From assembly GCA_037893225.1 (NCBI GenBank), contig JAZGUH010000360.1:1860001-1924000 (forward strand): a DNA stretch of 64,000 nt, written 5' to 3'. The notes under the pieces were generated by a model. It worked only from the letters and a program-made list of their open reading frames with translations. It ran no database searches and was not told the origin of the DNA. Of this stretch, positions 34,909-46,708 are shown one piece after another (the stretch's first letter is position 1; each line of letters opens with the position of its first letter). Both the position numbers and the translations under genes were made by a program. The DNA comes from Hippasteria phrygiana. Lineage: Eukaryota > Echinodermata > Asteroidea > Valvatida > Goniasteridae.

Positions 34909-35299
34909 TTTTTTCTGTTCTTTTGCCACTTTTTGTAGGGTGCATACCTATGTTCCCCAATCCCTAACCGTAACCCTAAGGATTGGGGAACATAGGGATT
35001 GGAGAACATAGGGTGGACCCCCTTTTTGTACACGTTTCATTCTACACTTTGGGAACTTTTTTTTTTAAATACAATCATCTAAAGATGAGTGTCACAATTT
35101 GTATATAAAAATGGATACATCTAGGTTATGTGACTCTTAGTGTTACTGGAAGTGTTATCAGACCCAAATTATCATATCCCATGATTTATCAATCTAATGG
35201 GATTTAAACCTCATAATTATTATGAAGCAGCATAAATTAATTGCATGCATACACCATACATTTTATTGATCTCTTTTTATGATCTCATGAATGTTTTAT
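34909..35299. other. BEN gene 3' flank
   Basis: Non-coding. A short hairpin (GTTCCCCAATCC / GGATTGGGGAAC) lies around CCCTAACCGTAACCCTAAG near 34953-34994, possibly near the transcript end. Confidence 0.4.
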
Positions 35300-36736
35300 C
35301 CAGAAGTATGATGAACTTGGATAATGATTCTCGGCATATTCCATCAGTGTCAAGGCCACGTGATATCGATTTTAACAGGGACAGTTTTTGATAAATCATA
35401 TCATTTTGTAATAGACAATGAAAATGCATCCCACCTGGCTCTCATAGTAAAGTGCACATGTAAACAAAGCGTGACGTCATTGGGTCTCAGGACTATCACA
35501 CAATAGTGCAGTTTTGATTAAGAAATATATGAGTTTAACATTTATTTTTTCTTATGGGCAAAAGATATGTATATTTTTACGGAACTAACGTTATGCCATA
35601 CAGTGTTTTCTTGCCTTAATAAGTTCATTTTCTTGCCTTTAGTTTTGACAGGCATGCAAATTTTCCTTATTTTTCACTTCTTGGAATGTTCCACTGGGGA
35701 ACATCGCCAGTTCCTTTTTACCAAATTGGAACATTGGTCTGTATGTGTGCACGTTTACTCACGAATGGCCTGTTCCTAAAAGGAACGTTCCGACTTTTAA
35801 GATGTTCCCTTATGACATTAACAAGCACGAATTCGTGCAGGAGCCACGTCGTCCACCTATGAATCAGTAAAGCATAGTAAATGTTGAGCCGTGTCGTGAA
35901 AACGAATTTGGCACAAGAAGCGCTTATAGAGCCCCTCTGCGATGTGACGTGGCTAAAAATTAAAAAACACTGTACAAAGTCTTACAGCGATTTGAGTTTT
36001 CTCTTTTTTTTTTTTTACCTCCAAGTTGCATGCCTTGGTTCAAAAATCAAATTCAACATTGTGGTGCTATTTCATTTATAATTGGTCTTTCAGTGAATAT
36101 CAAGTTCGGTTTAGATACTTGAAATATTGAAAGGGCTCGACGTGAATTAGGTCTTATTCTATACAATGTATATGTATTCATATTTTATTTCATGCATTTC
36201 TACATATTTTAATATACATGTACTCGCAATTGTCTATATCTGTCACTGCAGCATGTTAACTTTTTTGTAAATACAGTATGGCAAGCTTATAAAACCAAAT
36301 TTACTCATTCTTTTTTGGAGACATTATTTCAGTTTTACTCTTTGTGTTGCCAAATCAGCTCAGGAATTGTGTGTAACTTTTGCTCAGGTATTCTGTACCC
36401 TTTACAAACAACAATTTTTAAAAGCATGTTCAAACTCTTGCCATGTTATAATTGAAAAAACAACAACAAAGTAATTAATATATATAGCTTGGCATTACTG
36501 CAACAATTTAGCCCGTCTTTTTGTTTGTTCTGAATAAATTCATTATGTATCACTTACGGTTTGAAATGCTTTTGTTTACAGCTTCGTAGTATTACTTTCA
36601 ACAACATTGGGCTCAGCTACATGTACATGTACATGTATAGTCTTTACATTCATTTAAATGAAATGAAATGTGTGAAGAGCAAGGTGCGTATATGAATTAT
36701 CTGAATGTAAGTTTAACATTTAAAAAGCAACATCTG
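35300..36736. repeat. Inner right arm of X, inverse of the Y left arm
   Basis: Segments at about 35300-35590 and 36480-36736 are the diverged reverse complement of 42560-42890 and 42180-42470 in Y. The part between (35590-36480) has no obvious partner in Y. No gene is seen. Confidence 0.7.
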
Positions 36737-37576
36737 CACCATTGGGTGCCGCACCAAAACAGCACCACTAGTGTGTAGTGCACTTTTGGTGCTAATTTAA
36801 ATAATTGGAACGCACAATAAAATCCCATAAGGGTGCCGCACCAAAACAGCACCACAATCGTATGTGGTGCGGTTTTGGTGCTAATTTAAATAATTGGAAC
36901 GCACCACAAGTGCACCCCATCAGCAAAATGGTGCAGTTTTGGTGTAAGGATTTAGTACTGCAGAAATCTGGCCCGTGCACCAAATCCGCACCATTGGGTG
37001 CCGCACCAATACAGCACCACTCGTGTGTGGTGCACTTTTGGTGCTAATTTAAATAATTGGAACGCACAATAAAATCCCATAAGGGTGCCGCACCAAAACA
37101 GCACCACAATCGTATGTGGTGCGGTTTTGGTGCTAATTTAAATAATTGGAACGCACCACAAGTGCACCCCATCAGCAAAATGGTGCAGTTTTGGTGTAAG
37201 GATTTAGTACTGCAGAAATCTGGCCCGTGCACCAAATCCGCACCATTGGGTGCCGCACCAATACAGCACCACTCGTGTGTGGTGCACTTTTGGTGCTAAT
37301 TTAAATAATTGGAACGCACAATAAAATCCCATAAGGGTGCCGCACCAAAACAGCACCACAATCGTATGTGGTGCGGTTTTGGTGCTAATTTAAATAATTG
37401 GAACGCACCAAAACTGCACCCCGTGTACAGTTTTCAGGTTGAAATTTTTACAGGGTGCACCAAAACAGCACCATTCACAAAGGTGGTGTCAATTTGGTGT
37501 ACACCAGCTTTTGGAAAACACTTACACTAAAACTACACCATATGTACACCATATCTGCACTCCTATTGGGTGAGGG
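36737..37576. repeat. Right end of X: 252-bp subterminal repeats and terminal repeat
   Basis: Two full 252-bp units start near 36737 and 36989, with a third partial one from 37241. They contain GCACCAAA / TTTGGTGC sites and GCTAATTTAAATAATTGGAA. The end is the inverse of CCCTCACCCAATAGGAGTGC. The same end in inverse orientation opens Y. Confidence 0.9.
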
Positions 37577-37597
37577 TAGGAAGAAAGACGCATCTAT

Positions 37598-37649
37598 CTA
37601 TAAGACGTCGCTTTTTGGTCACGCGTGACCAAAAAGCGACGTCTTATAG
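37598..37649. repeat. 52-bp perfect palindrome, copy 2
   Basis: Duplicate of 9716-9767, now 20 bp from the right end of X. Confidence 0.95.
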
Positions 37650-38363
37650 CCACTGTAGCACACACGACTAGATAACAACCGTAAAACGACGTCGTAAAGA
37701 CGTCGTGTTTTTGTTGTTAATTGTTGGGGGCGGGTGGGGATGAGTTTTCGGATGAGTTTTATGTTAACCAAAGAAATCCATTTCCACAATGCTGAGCACT
37801 TAGCAACCATAAGTTGAGTCAGTTGGCATATCAACTGACGTCCGACATCAGTATTCAAATAGAATACAATGTACTAGAATTTGTTCAGAAGATAAATTCT
37901 AGGCAAATAAACAATTCCCATTTCGAATTTTTCCAGCCAAAGGACACACCAACATGGAGCTGCGCGAGCAGTTCATTCTCGCTGAGGGCGTCAGCCAGTC
38001 GATGACCACCGTTCCAGTACGGTCGTAGCTGGCGCTCCCGCTCCCCATCCGAGTCCAGTACTGGAAGCACAGGCTCCCGCAGCCTGACCGGACCACTCAT
38101 CAAGGTAGGCCAACCAAGGCCCCCCCCCCCCCCCCCCCAACTGTGTTTCAACAATCATGGTATTGCAGAACCTTACTATAATGAACACAGTTACAGTAAA
38201 CATTTTGTTATAAAGAATACTACTGTTACACTGAATATTTTGCTATCATGAACACTATAATGCTGAACATTTATTTAAAAACCTTGACAAGAAATCGCCG
38301 CCACTGGTTGTCTTCACTGTTAACATTTGTTAACACTGACAATTTGGGAGACCGCCAACATAG

Positions 38364-38436
38364 GGCAAGATAGCTCAGTTGGTAGAGCGCTGGTACGGTG
38401 TTCCGGAGGTCGCAGGTTCGAATCCCACTCCTGCCA
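38364..38436 (+). ncRNA. tRNA-like SINE head, copy 2
   Basis: Same sequence as 10476-10548, with A and B boxes intact and the anticodon and T stems mismatched. Confidence 0.6.
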
Positions 38437-38675
38437 GTTTTCTTTGTTCACTTTGAAATTTTTTGAACACTGTTATAACCATATCCTTGCTAAATCCAAC
38501 AATACCAATAAGATTTTACATACTCCCTAGTTTTTTTTAATGAACTTATACTGTGTATTGAAGTGTTGTTCTACTTAGAGGATGTTGGTTTCTGAGAGAA
38601 ATCTGTGTCATTTCGTAGTTTTGTCAGATTAAGGTTTATAAAAATAAAACTGGGAATAATTTATAGTTCTTTTTA

Positions 38676-38876
38676 AGCTGTTTTTATCAAGTCCCCTTAA
38701 GCCCGCTGGTGCCATTTGTCTGTAAGTTGTCATTGAGGGCAGCAAACAAATCTGACATAAGACATTGCCCCCTTTTTGTGTCTCGCATCTTATTAACGTC
38801 ATTTGTTTGCTGCCCCCAGTGACGACCTTTAGAAAAATAGCACCAATTTGCTAGACGGGATTTGATAAAAACAGCT
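38676..38876. mobile_element. Foldback MITE, copy 2
   Basis: Duplicate of 10788-10988. Confidence 0.7.
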
Positions 38877-39085
38877 CTCAAACGTATTTTGTTTTATTTT
38901 GCGGCACAAATAATTACCTGCTTTAGGTAATATATCCTAATCTGCATAAGACTAATCAACACCCTCTTTAACTACTGGCTAGTGATTTTTTATTTTATTT
39001 TTTTTGTATTTATTTATTTATTTATTTATTTATTATTTTTTCGTGTGTGGGTTGTTTTTGGTTGTTTTTATGTTTTTTTATTATA

Positions 39086-41386
39086 GGTTTTCCCGGCCAA
39101 TTTCAACAAAAATTCATTCAATTTCATTAACACGCTTTCAAATTCACGCGATTTTTCTAGTTCAATCAAACTAGAGTTTCTCTTTCGATATTATTGCATT
39201 CAATTTCGTTTTCGTGCACCCATGATTCCATTACTTTCATTCCATTTCGTTAATTGGCATTTAAGACTACAAGATCGCCATTCTTATGTTGAATATATAC
39301 CACCTTTTCGCAATAGGTGCAATCAAATTCAGAGTCATCGAAGCGTTCAGGATTTTGTAGCTGTTGTTTTTTTCTTTTTCATTTATGGGCAACGGATTTC
39401 AACATTCGAGCATTCAACTTCAACACGAGTAGGGCCTATGATACGACTTATTTGAGCTTAAAGTGAAACATATTTCTTTTACTGGTATTTTTTGTTCCCT
39501 GTTAGGCATTTCCTTGTTATGCGTTTCATTCAATTATTGTTGTCTTAATTGCAATAGTTGTTACTGGTGCCTTTGTTACCCCTTGACTAAACATGAAATA
39601 TGTGTCTTAAAGGCACTAAAATACAGTTTACAAACTTATGGCACTTAAAAATGATTTGGTTTTGCTTTGAGATTGCTTGTATGGGTCGTTATTATGTTTT
39701 TGACGTCTCCTTCAACCATGTCAAAATGAAAATCTACAAAGGATTTGTTATATAAACATGAGCTTATATTCACAAGGGGGTCATTGGTACGTTAGAATAA
39801 TGATGTTGTTTCCCTGTGGAAATTTTTTTCACAGGTCCTTTTTTTTACCCTTTGTACGTTTATCTTAAACTCGTTTCTGTCTCAAACTTGTTTCTTTAAC
39901 CATCAATGTTCTGACGTGCTAGGCATCTCGGCATGTACGTTTGGCTGTTGTTGTACCTTCTCACGCATTTGTCATGGGTGATTTCTCCCACATTCTGTTG
40001 GGCCACTTCTTGTAGGAGATCACCTCTCCACTGTTGAAGATTGACTCCTGCTTCTTGTGCTGCCTCGCGGTCTCCTACTCGTACCTGCCATTCTGGGAGG
40101 GCCAAATCTCGTTTGACACCAGCTTTAAATGATGAATGTGCCATTTCAGTCATGTTCAGGAATGGTGAGTAGGGTGGTAGACGCTTCAACTGGAACCGCT
40201 GGTTGATTCCTGCTGGGAGCTGGGCGCGTACATGGGGCCTCGCGTTGTCGTAAACGAGAAAAACTGGCTCATCTGCAGGGAACAGGTTTTCGCACTCACG
40301 AGCTGTGTCGGCTAGAAAGGCTTCGAATCTTTCTCTCGTAACAGTCTCAAAGGCTATTCGGTGGTGAACAAGACCAATCTCCCCAGAAACAGCAAACGTA
40401 ACGTTGCAGTTGCGTCCGCGTTGCGCATGAACCACGCGTCTTGCTGGGATACCGCGGGGGGCTCTTCCAAAGGAGCGTCTCGTCCAAATGTTGTAGCCCG
40501 TTTCGTCGATGAACACGCAGTGGCCAACAACTCCGTACTGCAAGAACCACTGCGCGTACTCTGCACGCATATCGAGAACTCTGGGTGAGTTTCGGGCATC
40601 GGGCACGTCCTCTGCTAATTTGAGGGTCATGAGCATGCCGTCCAGGGTTCTTGCGATGGTGCTGGTAGACACGGTCGGTTTATCGGGTAGAGAGTGTTCC
40701 AGCTCTTCTTTCATCTGATTTAGTGTTAGTAGAGGGTTGTTGTCAAGCAATCGCTCCAGCTCATCTCTCATCTCCTGATCAACCTTGTTGTTGTGCGCTC
40801 CTCCAGTAGGAAGCTTCTCGTGGCGACCAGTACGCAAGTAGGTAGCCACGATGGACCTTGCAGTAGACCTCTTGATGCCGAGAGTGTCTGCCAAGACCAG
40901 GTAGTCAGCCTGGTTGTTCTCGAATGCTTCAACAAGCCTCGCCCTATCTACATTATTAACTCTTCTGTATTGACCACGGGCTGCCATATTTGATTCAGAA
41001 ATCGTCTATTTAGGGCCTACTAGGTGTGTTTAGCTCGGAACTAGTGTAGAAATGAAGTTCTCCTTGGAGTATCCTGCCATTAAATACGAATCAGAAAGCG
41101 CATACATCACAAACGAATTTGAATGCAAACATTTGGAAAATGTTTGCTCATTGATGAAATTGAATGGTTGACCAGCCTCGGTGACTGGCTTTGACGAAAT
41201 TGAATGAACTAAATGACCAGTTGAATTTGAATGATCTTATTTGTAGAGTGAATGCTCAAGTGCTGAAAGTGAATGACCCTTTTTAACTCTTGAATGCTGG
41301 TGTAGCTCAGCATTTATTTTCTAACGAAATTGAATGAGCCGGGTATTAACTTGAATTATATTTTGTTGAAATTGGCCGGGAAAACC
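39086..41386. mobile_element. Tc1/mariner-superfamily transposon, copy 2 (complete)
   Basis: Same ends, TA flanks (39084-39085 and 41387-41388), subterminal repeats and transposase as 11198-13498. It arose by the segmental duplication and not by a separate insertion, because its flanks are also the same. Confidence 0.95.
39896..40987 (-). CDS. IS630/Tc1/mariner-type DDE transposase, 363 aa, copy 2
   Basis: The translation is the same as the copy at 12008-13099, with the N-terminal helix-turn-helix and the D161, D247, E281 triad. The full-length frame shows that neither copy has decayed since duplication, so either could act on both elements and on the fragment at 43482-43776. Confidence 0.95.
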   Translation of the reverse strand: MAARGQYRRVNNVDRARLVEAFENNQADYLVLADTLGIKRSTARSIVATYLRTGRHEKLPTGGAHNNKVDQEMRDELERLLDNNPLLTLNQMKEELEHSLPDKPTVSTSTIARTLDGMLMTLKLAEDVPDARNSPRVLDMRAEYAQWFLQYGVVGHCVFIDETGYNIWTRRSFGRAPRGIPARRVVHAQRGRNCNVTFAVSGEIGLVHHRIAFETVTRERFEAFLADTARECENLFPADEPVFLVYDNARPHVRAQLPAGINQRFQLKRLPPYSPFLNMTEMAHSSFKAGVKRDLALPEWQVRVGDREAAQEAGVNLQQWRGDLLQEVAQQNVGEITHDKCVRRYNNSQTYMPRCLARQNIDG

Positions 41387-41388
41387 TA

Positions 41389-41688
41389 TATTATTATTGT
41401 TTGCCTATTGATGCAATAGTTGGCACCATTTGCTGTATTGTTTGCAGCATTCAGTATGCTAGAACATGTTGCGCACAATTTAGCAAGAATCCAACCTGAC
41501 TTACGAAGGCTGCCTCCATTGGCAAATCACTCTGAAACTCTTGTTTGTTATAGGTACTTGCACATAAATTTGAAACAAATAACTGAACTGTCTAGGGATA
41601 TAATGGGACCATACATTGTAAAAAAGGATCATTCATTGCTGAGGTCAAGGTTGTGACCCCGCTTCCGTGTAGATAAGGACTGTCATCA
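41389..41688 (+). other. Flank between Tc1-like element and Y, copy 2
   Basis: Duplicate of 13501-13800, with the same unrecognised 78-codon frame at 41420-41656. Confidence 0.25.
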
Positions 41689-42508
41689 CCCTCACCCAAT
41701 AGGAGTGCAGATATGGTGTACATATGGTGTAGTTTTAGTGTAGGTGTTTTCCAAAAGCTGGTGTACAATAAATTGACACCACCTTTGTAAATGGTGCTGT
41801 TTTGGTGCACCCTGTACAAATTTCAACCTGAAAACTGTACACCGGGTGCAGTTTTGGTGCGTTCCAATTATTTAAATTAGCACCAAAAGCGCACCACACA
41901 TGATTGTGGTGCTGTTTTGGTGTGGCACCCTTATGGGATCTTAACGTGTGTTCCAATTATTTAAATTAGCACCAGAAGCGCACCACACGCGAGTGGTGCT
42001 GTATTGGTGCAGCACCAATGGTGTGGATTTGGTGCACGGGCCAGATTTCTGCAGTTAACTTACACCAAAACTGCACCATTTTGCTGATGGGGTGCACTTG
42101 TGGTGCATTCCAATTTTAATTAGCACCAAAAGCACACCACATGCGAGTGGTGCTGTTTTGGTGCGGCACCCAATGGTGCGGAAATATATTTTGCTTAATT
42201 ATTAAATGTTGAACTTGCATTCAGATAATTCATGCACCTTGCTCTTTCTATACATTTCATTTAAATGAATGTAATGTATAGACCTACATGTACATGTACA
42301 TGTATACATGTAGCTGAGCCCAATGTTGTTGAAAGTAATACAAAGCTGTAAACAAAAGCATTTCAAACCGAAAGTGATACATAATGAATATATTCAGAAG
42401 TAACAATAAAAAAGGACAGGCTTAAATTGTTGCATTAATGCCAAAATATATATATAAATCAGCTGATCGGAGGAAAAGTTGCATGCCTAATGTCCAAACC
42501 AAAGGCAA

Positions 42509-43481
42509 GAAGATGAACTTTATAACATTTAAAATAAGGCAAGAAAACACTATATGGCATGTATGGCTGCATCGTTATGTCCATAAAAATATACACATCT
42601 TTTGCTCATAAGAAAAAATAAATGTTAAACTGATATAAATTAAATCAAAACTGCATTGTTTGATAGTCCCGAGACACAATGACGTCACGCTATGTGCACT
42701 TTACTATGAGAGCCAGGTGGGATGCGTTTTCATTGTCTATTACAAAATGATTTTATGATTTATCAAAAAGTGTCAGTTAAAATCGATATTATAATCTTTA
42801 ACAAGGGTCACATGGCCTCGACATTTCAGCTGGCACACCTTCTGGACACTATGCCGAGAATCATTGTCCATTAGCTTATCATACATGTACTTCTGATAAA
42901 ATGATAGCCATAAAATCGCCAAATTAAATGTTCATGACGTCATAACATCGGAATGATTGACTGCAAGGTGATGATGCAATATTTGCATGTTGCAATGGCA
43001 ATTCATATGATCTTAGCAGCTCACCGGAAATTTAAAAATAAACTTATATTAAGCCATCAATTATTTTAAATTTCCCCCTTTATTCGAAATTTATACTTAT
43101 AGACAGCTGATTCAATTCTTTAAGTCAATCATACCTTTTTTGTTATCACTAACAATGGGGACATCTTAACCAGTGTTGGAGGTCTCGAGGCCGGCCTCGA
43201 GGCCGATTTTTATGGCCTCGGTCTCGGCCTTGGCCTCGGAGTGCAAGGCCTCGGCCTCGGAGCCTTCCGGACTCGAAGATCTGGTCGAGGCCGGCTCGAG
43301 GCCGCCCACTTTGACCAATTTTCCCACCAATTCAGATGTGTTTTCTGTTTCAATTAATTTAAATTGTTTACCTCATGAAACTTTCGAGAAGCTGCCACAG
43401 TGAGTTCCGTGAAACGAAATAAAGTTTCAAGCAGATACGCACGAATTAATGAACTGGTATTTGCATTATTGCACCATGGAG
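42509..43481. repeat. Y interior, first copy
   Basis: 42560-42890 is inverse-homologous to 35300-35590 in X. 43180-43310 is a GGCCTCG-rich stretch (CTCGAGGCCGGCCTCGAGGC). The 76-codon frame across it follows the repeat. No gene is seen. Confidence 0.6.
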
Positions 43482-45871
43482 CAGAAAGCGCATACATCAC
43501 AAACGAATTTGAATGCAAACATTTGGAAAATGTTTGCTCATTGATGAAATTGAATGGTTGACCAGCCTCGGTGACTGGCTTTGACGAAATTGAATGAACT
43601 AAATGACCAGTTGAATTTGAATGATCTTATTTGTAGAGTGAATGCTCAAGTGCTGAAAGTGAATGACCCTTTTTAACTCTTGAATGCTGGTGTAGCTCAG
43701 CATTTATTTTCTAACGAAATTGAATGAGCCGGGTATTAACTTGAATTATATTTTGTTGAAATTGGCCGGGAAAACCTATATTATTATTGTTTGCCTATTG
43801 ATGCAATAGTTGGCACCATTTGCTGTATTGTTTGCAGCATTCAGTATGCTAGAACATGTTGCGCACAATTTAGCAAGAATCCAACCTGACTTACGAAGGC
43901 TGCCTCCATTGGCAAATCACTCTGAAACTCTTGTTTGTTATAGGTACTTGCACATAAATTTGAAACAAATAACTGAACTGTCTAGGGATATAATGGGACC
44001 ATACATTGTAAAAAAGGATCATTCATTGCTGAGGTCAAGGTTGTGACCCCGCTTCCGTGTAGATAAGGACTGTCATCACCCTCACCCAATAGGAGTGCAG
44101 ATATGGTGTACATATGGTGTAGTTTTAGTGTAGGTGTTTTCCAAAAGCTGGTGTACAATAAATTGACACCACCTTTGTAAATGGTGCTGTTTTGGTGCAC
44201 CCTGTACAAATTTCAACCTGAAAACTGTACACCGGGTGCAGTTTTGGTGCGTTCCAATTATTTAAATTAGCACCAAAAGCGCACCACACATGATTGTGGT
44301 GCTGTTTTGGTGTGGCACCCTTATGGGATCTTAACGTGTGTTCCAATTATTTAAATTAGCACCAGAAGCGCACCACACGCGAGTGGTGCTGTATTGGTGC
44401 AGCACCAATGGTGTGGATTTGGTGCACGGGCCAGATTTCTGCAGTTAACTTACACCAAAACTGCACCATTTTGCTGATGGGGTGCACTTGTGGTGCATTC
44501 CAATTTTAATTAGCACCAAAAGCACACCACATGCGAGTGGTGCTGTTTTGGTGCGGCACCCAATGGTGCGGAAATATATTTTGCTTAATTATTAAATGTT
44601 GAACTTGCATTCAGATAATTCATGCACCTTGCTCTTTCTATACATTTCATTTAAATGAATGTAATGTATAGACCTACATGTACATGTACATGTATACATG
44701 TAGCTGAGCCCAATGTTGTTGAAAGTAATACAAAGCTGTAAACAAAAGCATTTCAAACCGAAAGTGATACATAATGAATATATTCAGAAGTAACAATAAA
44801 AAAGGACAGGCTTAAATTGTTGCATTAATGCCAAAATATATATATAAATCAGCTGATCGGAGGAAAAGTTGCATGCCTAATGTCCAAACCAAAGGCAAGA
44901 AGATGAACTTTATAACATTTAAAATAAGGCAAGAAAACACTATATGGCATGTATGGCTGCATCGTTATGTCCATAAAAATATACACATCTTTTGCTCATA
45001 AGAAAAAATAAATGTTAAACTGATATAAATTAAATCAAAACTGCATTGTTTGATAGTCCCGAGACACAATGACGTCACGCTATGTGCACTTTACTATGAG
45101 AGCCAGGTGGGATGCGTTTTCATTGTCTATTACAAAATGATTTTATGATTTATCAAAAAGTGTCAGTTAAAATCGATATTATAATCTTTAACAAGGGTCA
45201 CATGGCCTCGACATTTCAGCTGGCACACCTTCTGGACACTATGCCGAGAATCATTGTCCATTAGCTTATCATACATGTACTTCTGATAAAATGATAGCCA
45301 TAAAATCGCCAAATTAAATGTTCATGACGTCATAACATCGGAATGATTGACTGCAAGGTGATGATGCAATATTTGCATGTTGCAATGGCAATTCATATGA
45401 TCTTAGCAGCTCACCGGAAATTTAAAAATAAACTTATATTAAGCCATCAATTATTTTAAATTTCCCCCTTTATTCGAAATTTATACTTATAGACAGCTGA
45501 TTCAATTCTTTAAGTCAATCATACCTTTTTTGTTATCACTAACAATGGGGACATCTTAACCAGTGTTGGAGGTCTCGAGGCCGGCCTCGAGGCCGATTTT
45601 TATGGCCTCGGTCTCGGCCTTGGCCTCGGAGTGCAAGGCCTCGGCCTCGGAGCCTTCCGGACTCGAAGATCTGGTCGAGGCCGGCTCGAGGCCGCCCACT
45701 TTGACCAATTTTCCCACCAATTCAGATGTGTTTTCTGTTTCAATTAATTTAAATTGTTTACCTCATGAAACTTTCGAGAAGCTGCCACAGTGAGTTCCGT
45801 GAAACGAAATAAAGTTTCAAGCAGATACGCACGAATTAATGAACTGGTATTTGCATTATTGCACCATGGAG
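43482..45871. repeat. 2,390-bp tandem duplication, unit 2
   Basis: Repeats 41092-43481 base for base as far as I compared. It carries a fragment of the Tc1-like right end (to 43776), a further Y left end (44079 onward) and a second copy of the GGCCTC stretch (about 45570-45700). Confidence 0.95.
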
Positions 45872-46677
45872 CTATAGATAGCTCCCCGATTGCACGTACT
45901 ACGTACGTACATTATATGTATTATCTTCTTGTAGAACCAGTCTACTCCCGGTAATAGACTACATGTAGTTCCTGGTCCAGCACTTCACTCGCCCCATGAA
46001 CTGCCACTATTGTGTAACACGTACTCAGGTAGCATCTAATATTTTTGTTAGATAATCTGTCTACTCCCGCTATAGACTGGTTCCTGGTCCACCACTCGGC
46101 CCTGAACGAGTGAACGTTAAAGTGATAATCATAATGGCCGGCAGTGAAGTTGAGAGAACCAACCTGTTATTCACGCGTGCTCGACGGTTGAAAACGAGCG
46201 CCGTTTTTCTCTCGTTTTTCTCGCCATCCAACAACGCAAAACTTTGAACAGGTCAGTGGAACGATATTTCCTATAAAATACTAACCCCCAAATCGGCCCA
46301 TTTCTGAAAATTGCAACAATGACCACTCATACACACTGCCTTTAACCTTGATTGAGTGGATTATTAGTTTATTACGTGTTCAGTAACCGGCCTCGGCCTC
46401 GGCCTCGGACGTTGTGGCCTCGGCCTCGGCCTTGGCCTCGGACGTTGTGGCCTCGGCCTCGGTCTCGGCCTCGGAGGTTGTGGCCTCGGTCTTGGCGTCG
46501 GCCTCGGAGGTTGTGGCCTTGACTACAACACTAATCTTAACAGATTAAAAGCCAAAATTAAATTATTTGAGCCAAAATACTGAATGTCACCTCCCACTTG
46601 TTCACTATACCGGTATAGTACAAAATTGTTAACTTACCGCCAGTGTTGTAGTCGAGACCAAGACCGAGACCTGATGG

Positions 46678-46708
<31 letters not shown>

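Larger units (their letters stand above)
19236..37576. mobile_element. Element X: 18.3-kb EnSpm/CACTA-like autonomous transposon with two genes
   Basis: X begins CCCTCACCCAATTGGGGTG and ends with the inverse of CCCTCACCCAATAGGAGTG. It is flanked by TA (19234-19235 and 37577-37578). The same flanks are joined without X at 9691-9700, which proves the boundaries. Subterminal regions contain 82-bp repeats at the left (19416-19700) and 252-bp repeats at the right (36737-37400), both dense in GCACCAAA. The interior encodes a tnp2-type transposase (minus) and a BEN-domain protein (plus), divergently arranged. CACTA elements are known for short inverted ends, subterminal motif arrays and 2-3 bp target duplications; the ends here are CCC..GGG and not CACTA. 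Both genes have complete frames, so X looks autonomous. Confidence 0.9.
14621..42508. repeat. Tandem duplication, unit 2 (split by X)
   Basis: The left part, 14621-19235, matches 5082-9696. The right part, 37577-42508, matches 9695-14620, with 9695-9696 being the TA that X duplicated. Removing X and one TA leaves 9,545 bp, which is the first unit plus a 6-bp longer poly-C run. At 42508 the sequence continues into the interior of Y, whereas unit 1 jumps back to the polymerase. Confidence 0.9.
41092..43481. repeat. 2,390-bp tandem duplication, unit 1
   Basis: The unit spans the right end of the Tc1-like element, the 300-bp flank, the left end of Y and part of its interior. It is followed directly by a second copy. 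The units join at GCACCATGGAG|CAGAAAGCG without long homology. Confidence 0.95.
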
